Part shown: in pieces, positions 1 to 8,560 of the stretch
Layout: each line of letters opens with the position of its first letter
Position numbering within the stretch: position 1 is the stretch's first letter
Origin: JBLNBU01 sp050260215
GTDB taxonomy: Bacteria > Pseudomonadota > Alphaproteobacteria > Rhodospirillales > Magnetospirillaceae
Length of the DNA: 21,236 nt
Direction of reading: 5' to 3'
Assembly: GCA_050260215.1 (NCBI GenBank)
Contig: JBLNBU010000162.1
Span: 1 to 21,236, forward strand
Notes under the pieces: model-generated
Databases searched by the model: none
Seen by the model: the letters and a program-made list of their open reading frames with translations, nothing else
Told to the model about the DNA's origin: nothing
Program-made: the position numbers and the translations under genes

Positions 1-759
1 GGTGCCGATGCGCATGGGCAGCGGGCGGCGCGCCAGGGCGGGGCCCAGCGCGATGAAATGGCCGCGGGCCAGGTCGCGGAACATCTCGGCCTGGCGGCGT
101 TCCATGCCCAGAAGGTCGGCGGCTCGCGCCATGTCGATGTCGAGGAAGGTGCGGCCCATCAGGAAGTTCGAGGCCTCGGCGGCCACGTTCTTGGCCAGCT
201 TGGCTAGGCGCTGGGTGGCGATCACCCCGGCCAGGCCGCGCTTGCGGCCGCGGCACATCAGGTTGGTCATCGCGCCCAGCGACGCCTTGCGCGCGTCGTC
301 GGCGACGTCGCCGGCGGCGGCGGGAGCGAACAGCTGGGCTTCGTCGACCACTACCAGCATGGGATACCAGTAGTCGCGATCCACGTCGAACAGCCCGCCC
401 AGGAAGGCGGCGGCGTGGCGCATCTGCCGGTCGGTTTCCAGGTTTTCCAGGTTCAGCACCACCGAGATGCGGTGCTGGCGCACCCGCGCCGCGATCTGCT
501 GCAAGGCCGTCTCGGAATGCGCGCTGGCGTCGACCACCACGTGGCCGAAGGCGTCGGCCAGGGTGACGAAGTCGCCCTCGGGGTCGATCACCGCCTGCTG
601 TACATAAGGCGCCGACTGCTCGATCAGCCGGCGCAGCAGGTGCGACTTGCCCGAGCCCGAGTTGCCCTGGACCAGCAGACGGGTGGCCAGCAGCTCCTCG
701 AGATCGAGCGTGGCCTGCAGCCCCGCCGTCGTCTCCCCCATGTCGATGCTGACCGTCAT
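1..759 (-). CDS. HerA/DUF87-type P-loop ATPase, partial (C-terminus outside window)
   Basis: Read on the minus strand, the frame is open from ATG at 759 to the window edge, giving 253 residues without a stop. Walker A is GNSGSGKS (residues 32-39), followed by IDPEGDF (58-64), a Walker B strand LVVVDEAQ (135-142) and ATQR (181-184). This set and order are typical of the HerA/FtsK-like ATPases called DUF87, hexameric DNA translocases that in archaea work with the NurA nuclease. No NurA-like gene is visible. The start is supported by GGAGAGG a few bases upstream. The gene is divergent from the Sel1-repeat gene across 114 bp. The family assignment is firm; the substrate (DNA translocation versus another motor role) is inferred. 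The missing C-terminus is only a window-edge effect. Confidence 0.87.
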   Translation of the reverse strand, partial: MTVSIDMGETTAGLQATLDLEELLATRLLVQGNSGSGKSHLLRRLIEQSAPYVQQAVIDPEGDFVTLADAFGHVVVDASAHSETALQQIAARVRQHRISVVLNLENLETDRQMRHAAAFLGGLFDVDRDYWYPMLVVVDEAQLFAPAAAGDVADDARKASLGAMTNLMCRGRKRGLAGVIATQRLAKLAKNVAAEASNFLMGRTFLDIDMARAADLLGMERRQAEMFRDLARGHFIALGPALARRPLPMRIGT

Positions 760-873
760 CACCTCTCCCGTTTTCGAAGGCCTGTCCGTATAGCGCAAAA
801 GGCAGTGGCGGACGAGCATGGAGTCGGTCATGCTTCCGCTTGCAAGGGGATCCGAAGGGGGGTGCGGTTCGCC

Positions 874-2058
874 ATGGCTCGCGGAACGGACGACATCGAC
901 AAGCTCAAGCGCTCGGCCGAGGGCGGTGACCCGTCGTCGCAGTACGAGCTGGGCGAGCGCTATTCCCGCGGCGACGGCGTCGATGCCGACGAGACCGAGG
1001 CGGTGCGCTGGCTGTCCCGCGCCGCCCGCCAGGGCCATTTCGGCGCCCGCATGGTGCTGGAACAGATGATGTCGCTGGGCGCCCGCCCGGTCGTCGAGGA
1101 GCCCGCGCCCCAGCCCAAGGCCAAGGGCAAGAAGCCATCGGCCAAGCCCGCCTCGCTGGTGCTGCCGCCGCCTGAACCCGATCCCGACCCCTTGCACCTG
1201 GGCGTCGACGAGCCGGCCGACGTTCCCGCCCTGACCCAGGCCGCCGAGACCGGCGACGCCGCCGCCCAGGTGGCGCTGGGCAACGCCTATCGCCAGGGCG
1301 ACGGCGTGCCCTGCGACCCGGCCGAGGCGGTGCGCTGGTACCTGCGTGCCGCCGAGGCCGGCGACGCCCGCGGCCAGTTCGCCCTGGGCATCATGCACGA
1401 GCGCGGCCTGGGCACCCGCCAAAGCGACCGCGAGGCCCTGGCCTGGTACCACAAGGCCGCCCGCCAGGGCGACGCGCCGGCCCAGTTCAACCTGGGCAAC
1501 ATGATCCGCCTGGGCCGCGGCATCGACTCCGACCCGGCGGTGGCCGCCCAGTGGTTCCGCAAGGCGGCCGACCAGGACGACGCCAGCGCCCTCTTGGCGC
1601 TGGGCACCCTCTACGAGACCGGCACCGGCGTCGACAAGGACGAGGTCCAGGCCGTCGAGTTCTATCGCCGCGCCGCCGAACGGGGCGAGCCCCAGGCGCA
1701 GTTCAACCTGTCCAACATGCTGCGCCAAGGGCGGGGCACCGATCCCGACCCCACCGAGGCCGCCGCCCTGTGCCACCGCGCCGCCGAGCAGGGCCTGCCG
1801 GCGGCCGAGCTGAACTGGGCCCTGATGCTGGCCGGCGGGCTGGGCGTCGCCAAGGACCCCGTGCGCGCCGTGCAGTGGCTGACCCGCGCCGCCGAGCATG
1901 GGTTGGCCGAGGCCGCCTACCAGCTGGCGGTGATGCTGGAACTGGGCCAGGGCGTGGTCCGCGATCCCGCGCGCGCCGTCGACTGGCTGAAACGGGCCGC
2001 CGAGGCCGGCCACGAACAGGCCCGCAAGGCGCTTGCCGCCCTGCAGGGGGCGCCATGA
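874..2058 (+). CDS. Sel1-like repeat (SLR/TPR-type) protein
   Basis: This 394-residue protein is built almost wholly of Sel1-like repeats, about 36 residues each with the pattern A.Q..LG..Y..G.GV..D...A..W...AA..G. I count eight: one at residues about 19-55, then a Lys/Pro-rich linker (about 75-110, with PAPQPKAKGKKPSAKP), then seven tandem copies from about 128 to 385. Sel1 repeats are helical protein-protein interaction scaffolds. No signal peptide or membrane segment is seen, so a cytosolic location is likely. ATG 874 was chosen because AAGGGGGG lies upstream at 855-862; GTG 862 in the same frame is an alternative. Longer in-frame extensions upstream run antisense to the ATPase gene and are not credible. 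The stop overlaps the next gene's start (ATGA), which implies translational coupling and joint function. Confidence 0.9.
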   Translation: MARGTDDIDKLKRSAEGGDPSSQYELGERYSRGDGVDADETEAVRWLSRAARQGHFGARMVLEQMMSLGARPVVEEPAPQPKAKGKKPSAKPASLVLPPPEPDPDPLHLGVDEPADVPALTQAAETGDAAAQVALGNAYRQGDGVPCDPAEAVRWYLRAAEAGDARGQFALGIMHERGLGTRQSDREALAWYHKAARQGDAPAQFNLGNMIRLGRGIDSDPAVAAQWFRKAADQDDASALLALGTLYETGTGVDKDEVQAVEFYRRAAERGEPQAQFNLSNMLRQGRGTDPDPTEAAALCHRAAEQGLPAAELNWALMLAGGLGVAKDPVRAVQWLTRAAEHGLAEAAYQLAVMLELGQGVVRDPARAVDWLKRAAEAGHEQARKALAALQGAP

Positions 2059-3746
2059 GCGGCCCCGGCGACAAGACCTCGTACGAGATCCAGGTCTTCC
2101 AGGACAAGCATTGGGTCATTGCCGAAATGGCCTCGGACGAGGCCAAGGCCAAGGCCTTTGCCGACAACCTGCTGCAGACCGGCAACCACGAAGCGGTCCG
2201 CGTGGTCAAGGACTACCGCCGCAGCGACGGGACCCATACCGAGACGGTGGTGGTCGAGAAGAAGGCCGACGCCCGTGCCGCCCAGCCGGTGCAGCTGTCG
2301 CCCATCACCGAGGCGCCGCCCTGCGCCGAACTGGCCGACTTCTATCGCCTGCCCGCCCGCCTGACCATGGGCCGGCTGCTGCGCAAGTACCTGGACGAGG
2401 TGCTGGTCACCCCCTCCGAACTCCTGCTGAGCGCGCCCGAGCTGAAGCGGTTCGGCGACAAGGACCGCCTGCTGTTCGCCGCCATCGAGCGGGTGGCGGC
2501 CCTGCAGGCCAAGGTATCGGGCGAGGACGCCAAGGCGCGCAAGGACCAGCTCGACAAGGTGTGGGAGGAGATCCTGGGCAAGGCCCGTGCCGCCCAGGCC
2601 AAGAAGCTGGCCACGCCCAAGTCCGTGGCCGAGGCGTTGAAGACCGCCGGCAGCGGCCCCGACGCCGAATACCTGCTGAGCTACCTGCTGGCCCAGGCGC
2701 TGCTCGAGCGCCGCAGCTGGCTGGGCAAGATCGACCTGTTGATCGCCTGGACCGCCGAGCCCGACGCCGACAAGGTGATGGAGCGCATTGACGGCGTCGT
2801 CGCCGACATCATGCTGTCGGCCCAGGTGATCCAGGACCTGCTGGGCTTCCAGTCCAACCTGGCCCATGCGCTCTGCCATCTGGTCGACCTGTCCGAGGGC
2901 AAGGCCGAGACCGCCAAGTTCGCCCCGGCCTCGTTCACCGCGCTCAACGAGCTGTTCGCCAAGGGCAGGCTGCCCCAGTCGGCCAAGGTGCTGCTGACCC
3001 GGGTGGTGCGCGAGCTGGGCGGCACCAACCCGTTGTCGCGCAACGAGCCCAAGCAGGAATACGAGATGTTCCACAAGGTGGTTCACCGCCTGATCAGCCG
3101 CGACGGGCTGATCGGCGGTCCCGCCAGCGCCGAGGCCATCTTGCAGCGCGGCTCGCGCACCTATAGCGCCGGCAACACCGTGGGCGCCCTGCAGGCCATG
3201 GACTTCGTCATCTCGGTGCTGGGCGAGGGCTGCCTGACCGTGCAGTTCATGACCCAGCTGGTCGCCTCGACCCTGGGGGCGGGCATGCCCGAGGCGGTGA
3301 CCGACATGCTGGCGGGCGAGGTGCGCAAGGCCAGCCACATCGACGCCTGGGTGCCGGTGCGCGTCAGCCCGCGCGACCGCATGGCGGCGCTGACCTCGGC
3401 CAATGCCGCCCTGCTGGCGGCCGAGCTGCCCGAGGAGCTGAAGGCCGAACTGGGCGGGGTCGTCGACGAGGTGCTGGCCAAGTACCTCCTCGACGAGGAG
3501 GTGATCGAGAAGATCGACAAGCCCGATGACCCGCTGGCGCTGCGCGCCATCCGCCTCATCAAGTTCTGCGGCTCGGGCGTGCTGATCAAGGGCAAGTCGT
3601 TGAACCTGGCCCGCGAGCGCGTCATCGAGCACCTGAAGCAGAAGCAGTTCGAGGAGAAGTTCCTCGCCTCGGTTCCCGACCAGGCCCAGGCCGAAAAGCA
3701 CCTGCGCGAATTCCACCGCCTCCTGGTCGAGACCGGGTTTCGGTAG
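2055..3746 (+). CDS. Unrecognised 563-aa cytosolic protein coupled to the Sel1 gene
   Basis: I do not recognise this family. The first 70 residues look like a small alpha/beta domain (strand YEIQVFQ, helix SDEAKAKAFADNLL, strand AVRVVKDY, strand ETVVVEKK). A short linker and about 480 mostly helical residues rich in Leu, Ala, Lys and Glu follow. No signal peptide, membrane segment, P-loop or obvious catalytic motif is visible. A central stretch with NEPKQEYEMFHKVVHRLISRDG and later IRLIKFCGSGVLIKGKSLNLARERV may be conserved cores. ATG 2055 overlaps the stop of the Sel1 gene by four bases, so the two are almost certainly one operon. The shadow frame upstream of 2055 is not coding. The partner suggests that a Sel1 scaffold and this protein form a complex. 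It ends four bases from the convergent toxin gene. Confidence 0.85.
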   Translation: MSGPGDKTSYEIQVFQDKHWVIAEMASDEAKAKAFADNLLQTGNHEAVRVVKDYRRSDGTHTETVVVEKKADARAAQPVQLSPITEAPPCAELADFYRLPARLTMGRLLRKYLDEVLVTPSELLLSAPELKRFGDKDRLLFAAIERVAALQAKVSGEDAKARKDQLDKVWEEILGKARAAQAKKLATPKSVAEALKTAGSGPDAEYLLSYLLAQALLERRSWLGKIDLLIAWTAEPDADKVMERIDGVVADIMLSAQVIQDLLGFQSNLAHALCHLVDLSEGKAETAKFAPASFTALNELFAKGRLPQSAKVLLTRVVRELGGTNPLSRNEPKQEYEMFHKVVHRLISRDGLIGGPASAEAILQRGSRTYSAGNTVGALQAMDFVISVLGEGCLTVQFMTQLVASTLGAGMPEAVTDMLAGEVRKASHIDAWVPVRVSPRDRMAALTSANAALLAAELPEELKAELGGVVDEVLAKYLLDEEVIEKIDKPDDPLALRAIRLIKFCGSGVLIKGKSLNLARERVIEHLKQKQFEEKFLASVPDQAQAEKHLREFHRLLVETGFR

Positions 3747-3750
3747 CCGG

Positions 3751-4050
3751 TCAGCGGCGGCTCACCAGGGCGGTCCAGTCTTCGCGGGTCGCCGCGACGG
3801 CAAAGATCGCGACGTTGCCGTTCGGAATCGCGCGGAAGAACAGCCAATACTGTTCGTCGATGATCAGCTTGCGGCGTTCCCCCGGACGGCCCCCGCGCCA
3901 GCCGGACCCCGAGGTGGGCCGAAGAGCTTCTCCCTCGTCAAGGATGTGTGCCTCTATCGCGATGGCTCTCTCTTCGCCTTTCTTCTGTTCGTTGTGGGCA
4001 AAGATGCGCCGGAAGTCCTGCTCCGTTTCCGGAGCCCAGGTCACCGCCAT
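3751..4050 (-). CDS. ParE/RelE-superfamily toxin of a type II toxin-antitoxin pair
   Basis: A 99-residue protein with the fold signature of the RelE/ParE toxins. It has an N-terminal W.PE.E.DFRRIFAH helix and a helix around EERAIAIEAHI. A Gly/Arg-rich middle (GGRPGERRKLIID) leads into the strand YWLFFRAI, and the C-terminal strand-turn VAIFAVAATREDW ends with aromatic and basic residues. ParE members poison DNA gyrase and RelE members cleave mRNA on the ribosome; which applies here cannot be read from the sequence. It follows the small putative antitoxin gene after nine bases on the same strand, the classic order of type II modules. It is the last gene of the minus-strand run and ends four bases from the stop of the convergent 563-residue gene. 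Family fairly sure; toxicity inferred. Confidence 0.75.
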   Translation of the reverse strand: MAVTWAPETEQDFRRIFAHNEQKKGEERAIAIEAHILDEGEALRPTSGSGWRGGRPGERRKLIIDEQYWLFFRAIPNGNVAIFAVAATREDWTALVSRR

Positions 4051-4059
4051 GGAGGGGGA

Positions 4060-4263
4060 TCAGCGTTCGGAGTCCCGGCGGCGCTGTTCGCGCCACACGC
4101 GCATGCGCGTCGCTAACTCGTCCGTCGTCAGGCCTTCGCCGCGCTGAAGCGATGCAAGGCGGCGGTCCAGTTCATTCCGAGCCCAGTCAGGGCAGGCAGC
4201 AAAGCTGTCGTCGGTATTTTTTGCCACTGCGGCATCGCCTCGAACAACGAACCCGACAGACAT
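4060..4263 (-). CDS. Putative antitoxin partner (67 aa)
   Basis: A 67-residue ORF directly upstream of the ParE/RelE-like toxin on the same strand. Its C-terminal half is strongly charged and helical (ARNELDRRLASLQRGEG, then TDELATRMRVWREQRRRDSER), as expected for the toxin-wrapping tail of a type II antitoxin. I could not assign the N-terminus to a CopG/ParD, Phd or HTH DNA-binding domain. The start ATG at 4263 has GAGGTGGG about five bases upstream, a good ribosome binding site. It starts 32 bases after the OpgC-like gene ends. It may therefore be read from upstream or from its own promoter in that short gap (TAAGAT on the minus strand near 4293-4298 is a possible -10). The role is inferred mainly from position, size and charge. 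Confidence 0.65.
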   Translation of the reverse strand: MSVGFVVRGDAAVAKNTDDSFAACPDWARNELDRRLASLQRGEGLTTDELATRMRVWREQRRRDSER

Positions 4264-4295
4264 GGGGACCCACCTCGCCGTTTAACAGTGGGATC

Positions 4296-5387
4296 TTAGC
4301 ACGTCTTCGGAGGGCGGGTCACGCCCGCAAGCCGGTCCAACATCATTGCCGCCCCGACAATCGCGGTCAGGCCCATGGCGTCGACCGCCAGCAAGGTCGC
4401 GGGGCCCGGCCAGTAGTGGCCGGCCATGTTGCCGGCAAAGGACAGCAGCACGCCCAGGCAGAACAGCGCCAGCGAGTGGCGGCCGCAGCGGGTCACCGGG
4501 GCCAGCGCGCGCGGGGCCTTGTGCATGGGCACGAAGGCGGCGGCCAGGTAGGCCAGCGCCAAGATGTCGAGGAAGCGCAAAGGGGCCAGGTGGCGCTTGT
4601 CCAGCGCCCAGGACAGGTGGGCCGCCAGGTCGGGCAGGCCCGGCCCCAGGTGGTGGGAGGCCATGATCGCCAGGTTGCCGGCCAGGGCCAGGCCGGCGAA
4701 GCCGCCGGCCAGGGGCGACGCCCAGCGGGGCCGCGGCGGGCGGGCTCCGACCCGGCGCTGGCCGAGCAGGACGCCGGTGACGAACAGCAATTGCCAGCTC
4801 AACGGGTCGAACGACCAGGTGGGGCCGAAGAAATCGGTGGCCGAGGCCAACTCGGCGCCGTAAAGGGCGGCCGACAGGCTGAAGGCCCACCAGGGCCGCC
4901 GGCGCGCCAGCACCAGGACCGGAACCACCGCCGGCAGCATGGCGATGTAGAGCGGCAGGATGTCCAGGTCGCGGGCCAGCCAGGCCAGCCCCAGGCCGCG
5001 GGGCACCGTCCACTGGGGCAGGTCGAACAGCGCCCACAGGCGGTAGCCGTGGATGGGAAAGGGGTCGTGGGTCGCCGCCGCCAGGCCGGCGGCCAGCAGC
5101 ACCACGGCGCCGAACAGTCCGTAATGGGCGGCGGCGATGGTCAGCCAGCGGGCGCCCACCTTGCGCCAGGCTGCCGCCGCACCGCGCCCGGCCAGCACGC
5201 CGCCATAGGCCATGCCGCCCGAATATCCCGACAGGAAGACGAACACCTCGGCCCCGTCGGCGAAGCCCCAGTGGCGCGAGGTAAGGGCCCGCAGCGGGTT
5301 GTCGCTGATGTGGTCGATGAAGATGAACAGCAGCGACAGGCCGCGGAAGAAGTCGACCCGCCAGTCGCGTTTGTCGAGGGTGCCCAT
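4296..5387 (-). CDS. OpgC-like membrane acyltransferase
   Basis: A 363-residue polytopic membrane protein. It opens with RDWRVDFFRGLSLLFIFIDH, the characteristic start of OpgC-domain proteins, and continues with SRHWGFADGAEVFVFLSGY, also typical. About ten hydrophobic helices follow. OpgC of enterobacteria and rhizobia adds succinyl groups to osmoregulated periplasmic glucans, and related proteins acylate other envelope glycans, so the exact acceptor here is unknown. No glucan synthase (opgG/opgH or a cyclic glucan synthase) is in the window. ATG 5387 fits the family N-terminus, although no strong Shine-Dalgarno is visible; upstream in-frame codons run antisense to no known gene but lie inside the pump-gene region. 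It follows the RND pump gene by 41 bp on the same strand, so cotranscription with the pump is plausible. Confidence 0.85.
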   Translation of the reverse strand: MGTLDKRDWRVDFFRGLSLLFIFIDHISDNPLRALTSRHWGFADGAEVFVFLSGYSGGMAYGGVLAGRGAAAAWRKVGARWLTIAAAHYGLFGAVVLLAAGLAAATHDPFPIHGYRLWALFDLPQWTVPRGLGLAWLARDLDILPLYIAMLPAVVPVLVLARRRPWWAFSLSAALYGAELASATDFFGPTWSFDPLSWQLLFVTGVLLGQRRVGARPPRPRWASPLAGGFAGLALAGNLAIMASHHLGPGLPDLAAHLSWALDKRHLAPLRFLDILALAYLAAAFVPMHKAPRALAPVTRCGRHSLALFCLGVLLSFAGNMAGHYWPGPATLLAVDAMGLTAIVGAAMMLDRLAGVTRPPKTC

Positions 5388-5428
5388 GCCGGCCGATATG
5401 GCCCGCCGGGGCCGGCCGGCCAACCGCC

Positions 5429-8400
5429 CTAAGGGGTTGCGGCCCTGCGCCGACGGAACAGCCGCCGCACCACCACGTAGAAGACGGGGGTGAACAAAAG
5501 CCCGAAGGCGGTCACCCCCAGCATGCCGAAGAACACCGTGGTGCCCAGCGAATGGCGCATCTCGGCCCCGGCCCCGGTTGCCAGCACCAGCGGCAGCACG
5601 CCCAGGATGAACGAGGCCGAGGTCATCAGGATCGGCCGCAGGCGGGTGCGCGCGGCCTCGACCGCGGCATCGGCCAGGGGGTGGCCCTCCTCCTCGCCCT
5701 GGCGGGCGAACTCGACGATCAGGATGGCGTTCTTGGCCGCCAGGCCGATCAGCACCACGAAGCCGACCTGGGCCAGGATGTCGACCGCCAGGTGCCCCAG
5801 CAGCAGGCCGGCCACCGCCGCCAGCAGGCACATGGGCACGATCAGGACCACGGCCAGCGGCAGCGACCAGCTTTCGTACTGGGCGGCCAGCACCAGGAAG
5901 ACGAACAGCACCGAGGCGCCGAACACCGCCAGCGGGTTGCCGCCGGCGCCGCGCTCCTGATAGGCCAGCTCGGTCCATTCGACGGCGAAGCCGGCCGGCA
6001 GCACCCGGGCGGCCAGGCGCTCCATGGTGTCGAGCGCGGTGCCCGACGACGTCCCCGGCACCGCCGACCCCTGCACCTCGGCCGCCGGCCACAGGTTGTA
6101 GCGCGGCACCCGGTAGGGCCCGGTGACGGTATGGAAGCGCGCCACCGAACCGATGGGCACCATGCGGCCCTGCTCGTTGCGGGTGCGCAGCCGGCCGACG
6201 TCGGCCAGGTCGTTGCGGAAGGCGCCATCGGCCTGGGCGGTGACGCGGAAGGTGCGGCCGAGGAAGTTGAACTCGTTGACGAAGGTTGAGCCCAGATAGA
6301 CCTCGAGCGCCTCGAACACCTTGTCGGCCGGCACCCCCAGCATCTCGGCGCGCACCCGGTCGATGTCGGCCCAGACCTTGGGTGTGCGGGTGTTGAACAG
6401 GGCGAAGATGCCGGTCAGCCCGGGCTCCTTCTGCGCCGCCGCGGCCAGGGCGTTGGCAGCGGCCTCCAGCTCGGCGGGGCCGCGGCCCTCCTGGTCCTCA
6501 ACCATCATCTTGAAGCCGCCGGCGGTGCCGATGCCGCGCACCGGCGGCGGCATGACGGGAATGATGAAGGCCTCCTGGACCGCGGCCAGGCGTTTGCGCA
6601 AGTCCGCCAGCACCGCGTTGGCGGTCAGGCCCTTGGCGGCGCGGTCCTCGTAGGGCGCCAGCGGCACGAAGATGGCCGCGGCGCTGGGCGAGTTGGTGAA
6701 GGTCGCCGCGTCGAAGCCGGCAAAGGGCACCGCGTGGGCCACCCCGGGGGTGTCCAGGATGATGTCGACGGTGCGCCGGAGCGCGGCGTCGGTGCGCGCC
6801 AGCGACGAACCGGGGGGAAGCTGCATCACCGTGATCAGGTAGCCCTGGTCCTGCTCGGGAATGAAGCCGGTGGGGGCGGCGTGGAACTCGACGCCGGCGA
6901 CCCCGATCAGGGCGGCGTAGACGATCAGCACCGGGATCGACAGCCGGATCAGCCGGCGCGCCAGGCCGCCGTAGCCGCCGGCAAGCCGCTCGAAGCCGCG
7001 GTTGAACGCGGCGAACGCCCGGCCCACCGGGCCGGGATGGCGGTCGGGGTCGTGGGGCTTGAACAAAAGCGCGCACAGGGCCGGCGACAGGGTCAGCGAC
7101 ACCAATAGCGAGATCAGCGTCGACGCCGCGATGGTCACCGCGAACTGGCGGAAGAACTGGCCCGAAATGCCGGGGATGAATGCCGCCGGCACGAACACCG
7201 CGGTCAGCACCAGGGCGATGGCGACGAGCGCGCCGCCGACCTCGTCCATGGTGGCGTGGGCGGCTTCGCGCGGGGTCATGCCGGTGCGGATGCGGCGCTC
7301 GACGTTCTCGACCACCACGATGGCGTCGTCGACCACGATGCCGACGGCCAGCACCAGCCCGAACAGCGACAGGTTGTTGATGGTGTAGCCGAGCGCGCGC
7401 AGAACCCCGAATGTGCCCACCAGCGACACCGGGATGGCGACGACGGGGATGACCGAGGCCCGCCAGGTCTGCAGGAACACGATCACCACCAGGACGACCA
7501 GGCCGACCGCCTCCCAGATGGTCTTGATCACCTCGTGCACCGACTGGGCGATGAAGGTGGTCGGGTTGTAGACCACGTCGTACTGGACGCCCGCCGGGAA
7601 CGACTTCGACAGCCGCGCCATGGTGTCCAAAAGCCGCTGGGCGGTGGCCAGCGCGTTGGAGCCGGGGCGCTGGAACACCACCACCGGCACCGCCGGGCTG
7701 CGGTCCAGATAACCGTTGACGCTGTAGTCCTGGGCGCCCAGCTCGATGCGGGCGATGTCTTTGAGCCGGGTGACGCGGCCGCCCGGCTCGGACTTGACGA
7801 TGATCTGGGCGAACTGGGCAGGGTCGGTCAGCCGCCCCAGGGTCTCGATGCCCAGCTGCCAGGCGCCCTGCTTCGGCACCGGCGGCTGGTCCAGCGTGCC
7901 GGCGGCGACCTGGACGTTCTGGGCCCTCAACGCCGCCACCACCTCGCCCGCGGTCAGGTTGCGCGCCGCCACCCGGTCGGGGTCCAGCCAGATGCGCATG
8001 GCGTAATCGCGCCCGCCGAAGACGCGGATGTCGCCCACGCCTTCGACCCTGGCCAGCTGGTCGCGCACGTGAAGGGTGGCGTAGTTGGAGACATAAAGCT
8101 GGTCGCGCGAATGGTCGGGCGACAGCAGGTGGATGACCATGAGCAGGTCGGGCGAGTTCTTGGCCACGGTGACGCCGACCCGGCGCACCTCGTCGGGCAG
8201 CAGGGGCTCGGCGATGGCGATGCGGTTCTGCACCAGTACCTGGGCGGTGTTGAGGTCGGTGCCGAGTTCGAAGGCGATGGTGATGCGCAAGCCGCCGTCG
8301 CCGGTGGACTGGCTGGTCATGTACAGCATGTTTTCGACGCCGTTGATCTGCTCTTCCAGCGGCGTCGCCACCGTCTTGCTCACCACCTCGGCCGAGGCGC

Positions 8401-8557
8401 CGGGATAGGTGGCGGCTACCACGATGGTCGGCGGGGCGATCTCGGGATACTGGGCCACCGGCAGCGCCACATAGGAAATGGCGCCGATCAGGGTGATGAA
8501 GATGGACACCACCGCGGCGAAGATCGGGCGCTCGATGAAGAAGTGGGAAAGGGGCAT
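5429..8557 (-). CDS. RND multidrug efflux pump, inner-membrane permease (HAE-1 type)
   Basis: A full-length HAE-1 RND transporter of 1042 residues (AcrB is 1049). It begins with LSHFFIERPIFAAVVSIFI, the hallmark N-terminus of AcrB/MexF proteins. The proton-relay residues are intact: the paired aspartates of VVDDAIVVVENVERR fall at 410-411, and the lysine of GLAAKNAILIVEFA falls at 942. Two large periplasmic loops and twelve transmembrane helices are in the normal order. It exports drugs, dyes or other amphiphiles by proton antiport and forms a trimer with the periplasmic adaptor encoded three bases upstream. The sequence feels closest to the MexF/OqxB branch. No outer-membrane channel gene lies downstream, so it probably borrows a TolC/OprM-type channel encoded elsewhere. 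No broken motif or frameshift was seen. Confidence 0.97.
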   Translation of the reverse strand: MPLSHFFIERPIFAAVVSIFITLIGAISYVALPVAQYPEIAPPTIVVAATYPGASAEVVSKTVATPLEEQINGVENMLYMTSQSTGDGGLRITIAFELGTDLNTAQVLVQNRIAIAEPLLPDEVRRVGVTVAKNSPDLLMVIHLLSPDHSRDQLYVSNYATLHVRDQLARVEGVGDIRVFGGRDYAMRIWLDPDRVAARNLTAGEVVAALRAQNVQVAAGTLDQPPVPKQGAWQLGIETLGRLTDPAQFAQIIVKSEPGGRVTRLKDIARIELGAQDYSVNGYLDRSPAVPVVVFQRPGSNALATAQRLLDTMARLSKSFPAGVQYDVVYNPTTFIAQSVHEVIKTIWEAVGLVVLVVIVFLQTWRASVIPVVAIPVSLVGTFGVLRALGYTINNLSLFGLVLAVGIVVDDAIVVVENVERRIRTGMTPREAAHATMDEVGGALVAIALVLTAVFVPAAFIPGISGQFFRQFAVTIAASTLISLLVSLTLSPALCALLFKPHDPDRHPGPVGRAFAAFNRGFERLAGGYGGLARRLIRLSIPVLIVYAALIGVAGVEFHAAPTGFIPEQDQGYLITVMQLPPGSSLARTDAALRRTVDIILDTPGVAHAVPFAGFDAATFTNSPSAAAIFVPLAPYEDRAAKGLTANAVLADLRKRLAAVQEAFIIPVMPPPVRGIGTAGGFKMMVEDQEGRGPAELEAAANALAAAAQKEPGLTGIFALFNTRTPKVWADIDRVRAEMLGVPADKVFEALEVYLGSTFVNEFNFLGRTFRVTAQADGAFRNDLADVGRLRTRNEQGRMVPIGSVARFHTVTGPYRVPRYNLWPAAEVQGSAVPGTSSGTALDTMERLAARVLPAGFAVEWTELAYQERGAGGNPLAVFGASVLFVFLVLAAQYESWSLPLAVVLIVPMCLLAAVAGLLLGHLAVDILAQVGFVVLIGLAAKNAILIVEFARQGEEEGHPLADAAVEAARTRLRPILMTSASFILGVLPLVLATGAGAEMRHSLGTTVFFGMLGVTAFGLLFTPVFYVVVRRLFRRRRAATP

Positions 8558-8560
8558 GGG

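Noticed and set aside
3731..3752. Bidirectional terminator hairpin (GACCGG, 10-base loop, CCGGTC) across the two convergent stop codons
   Set aside because: The stem is only six base pairs and no T-tract follows on either strand; such repeats are common in this GC-rich DNA.
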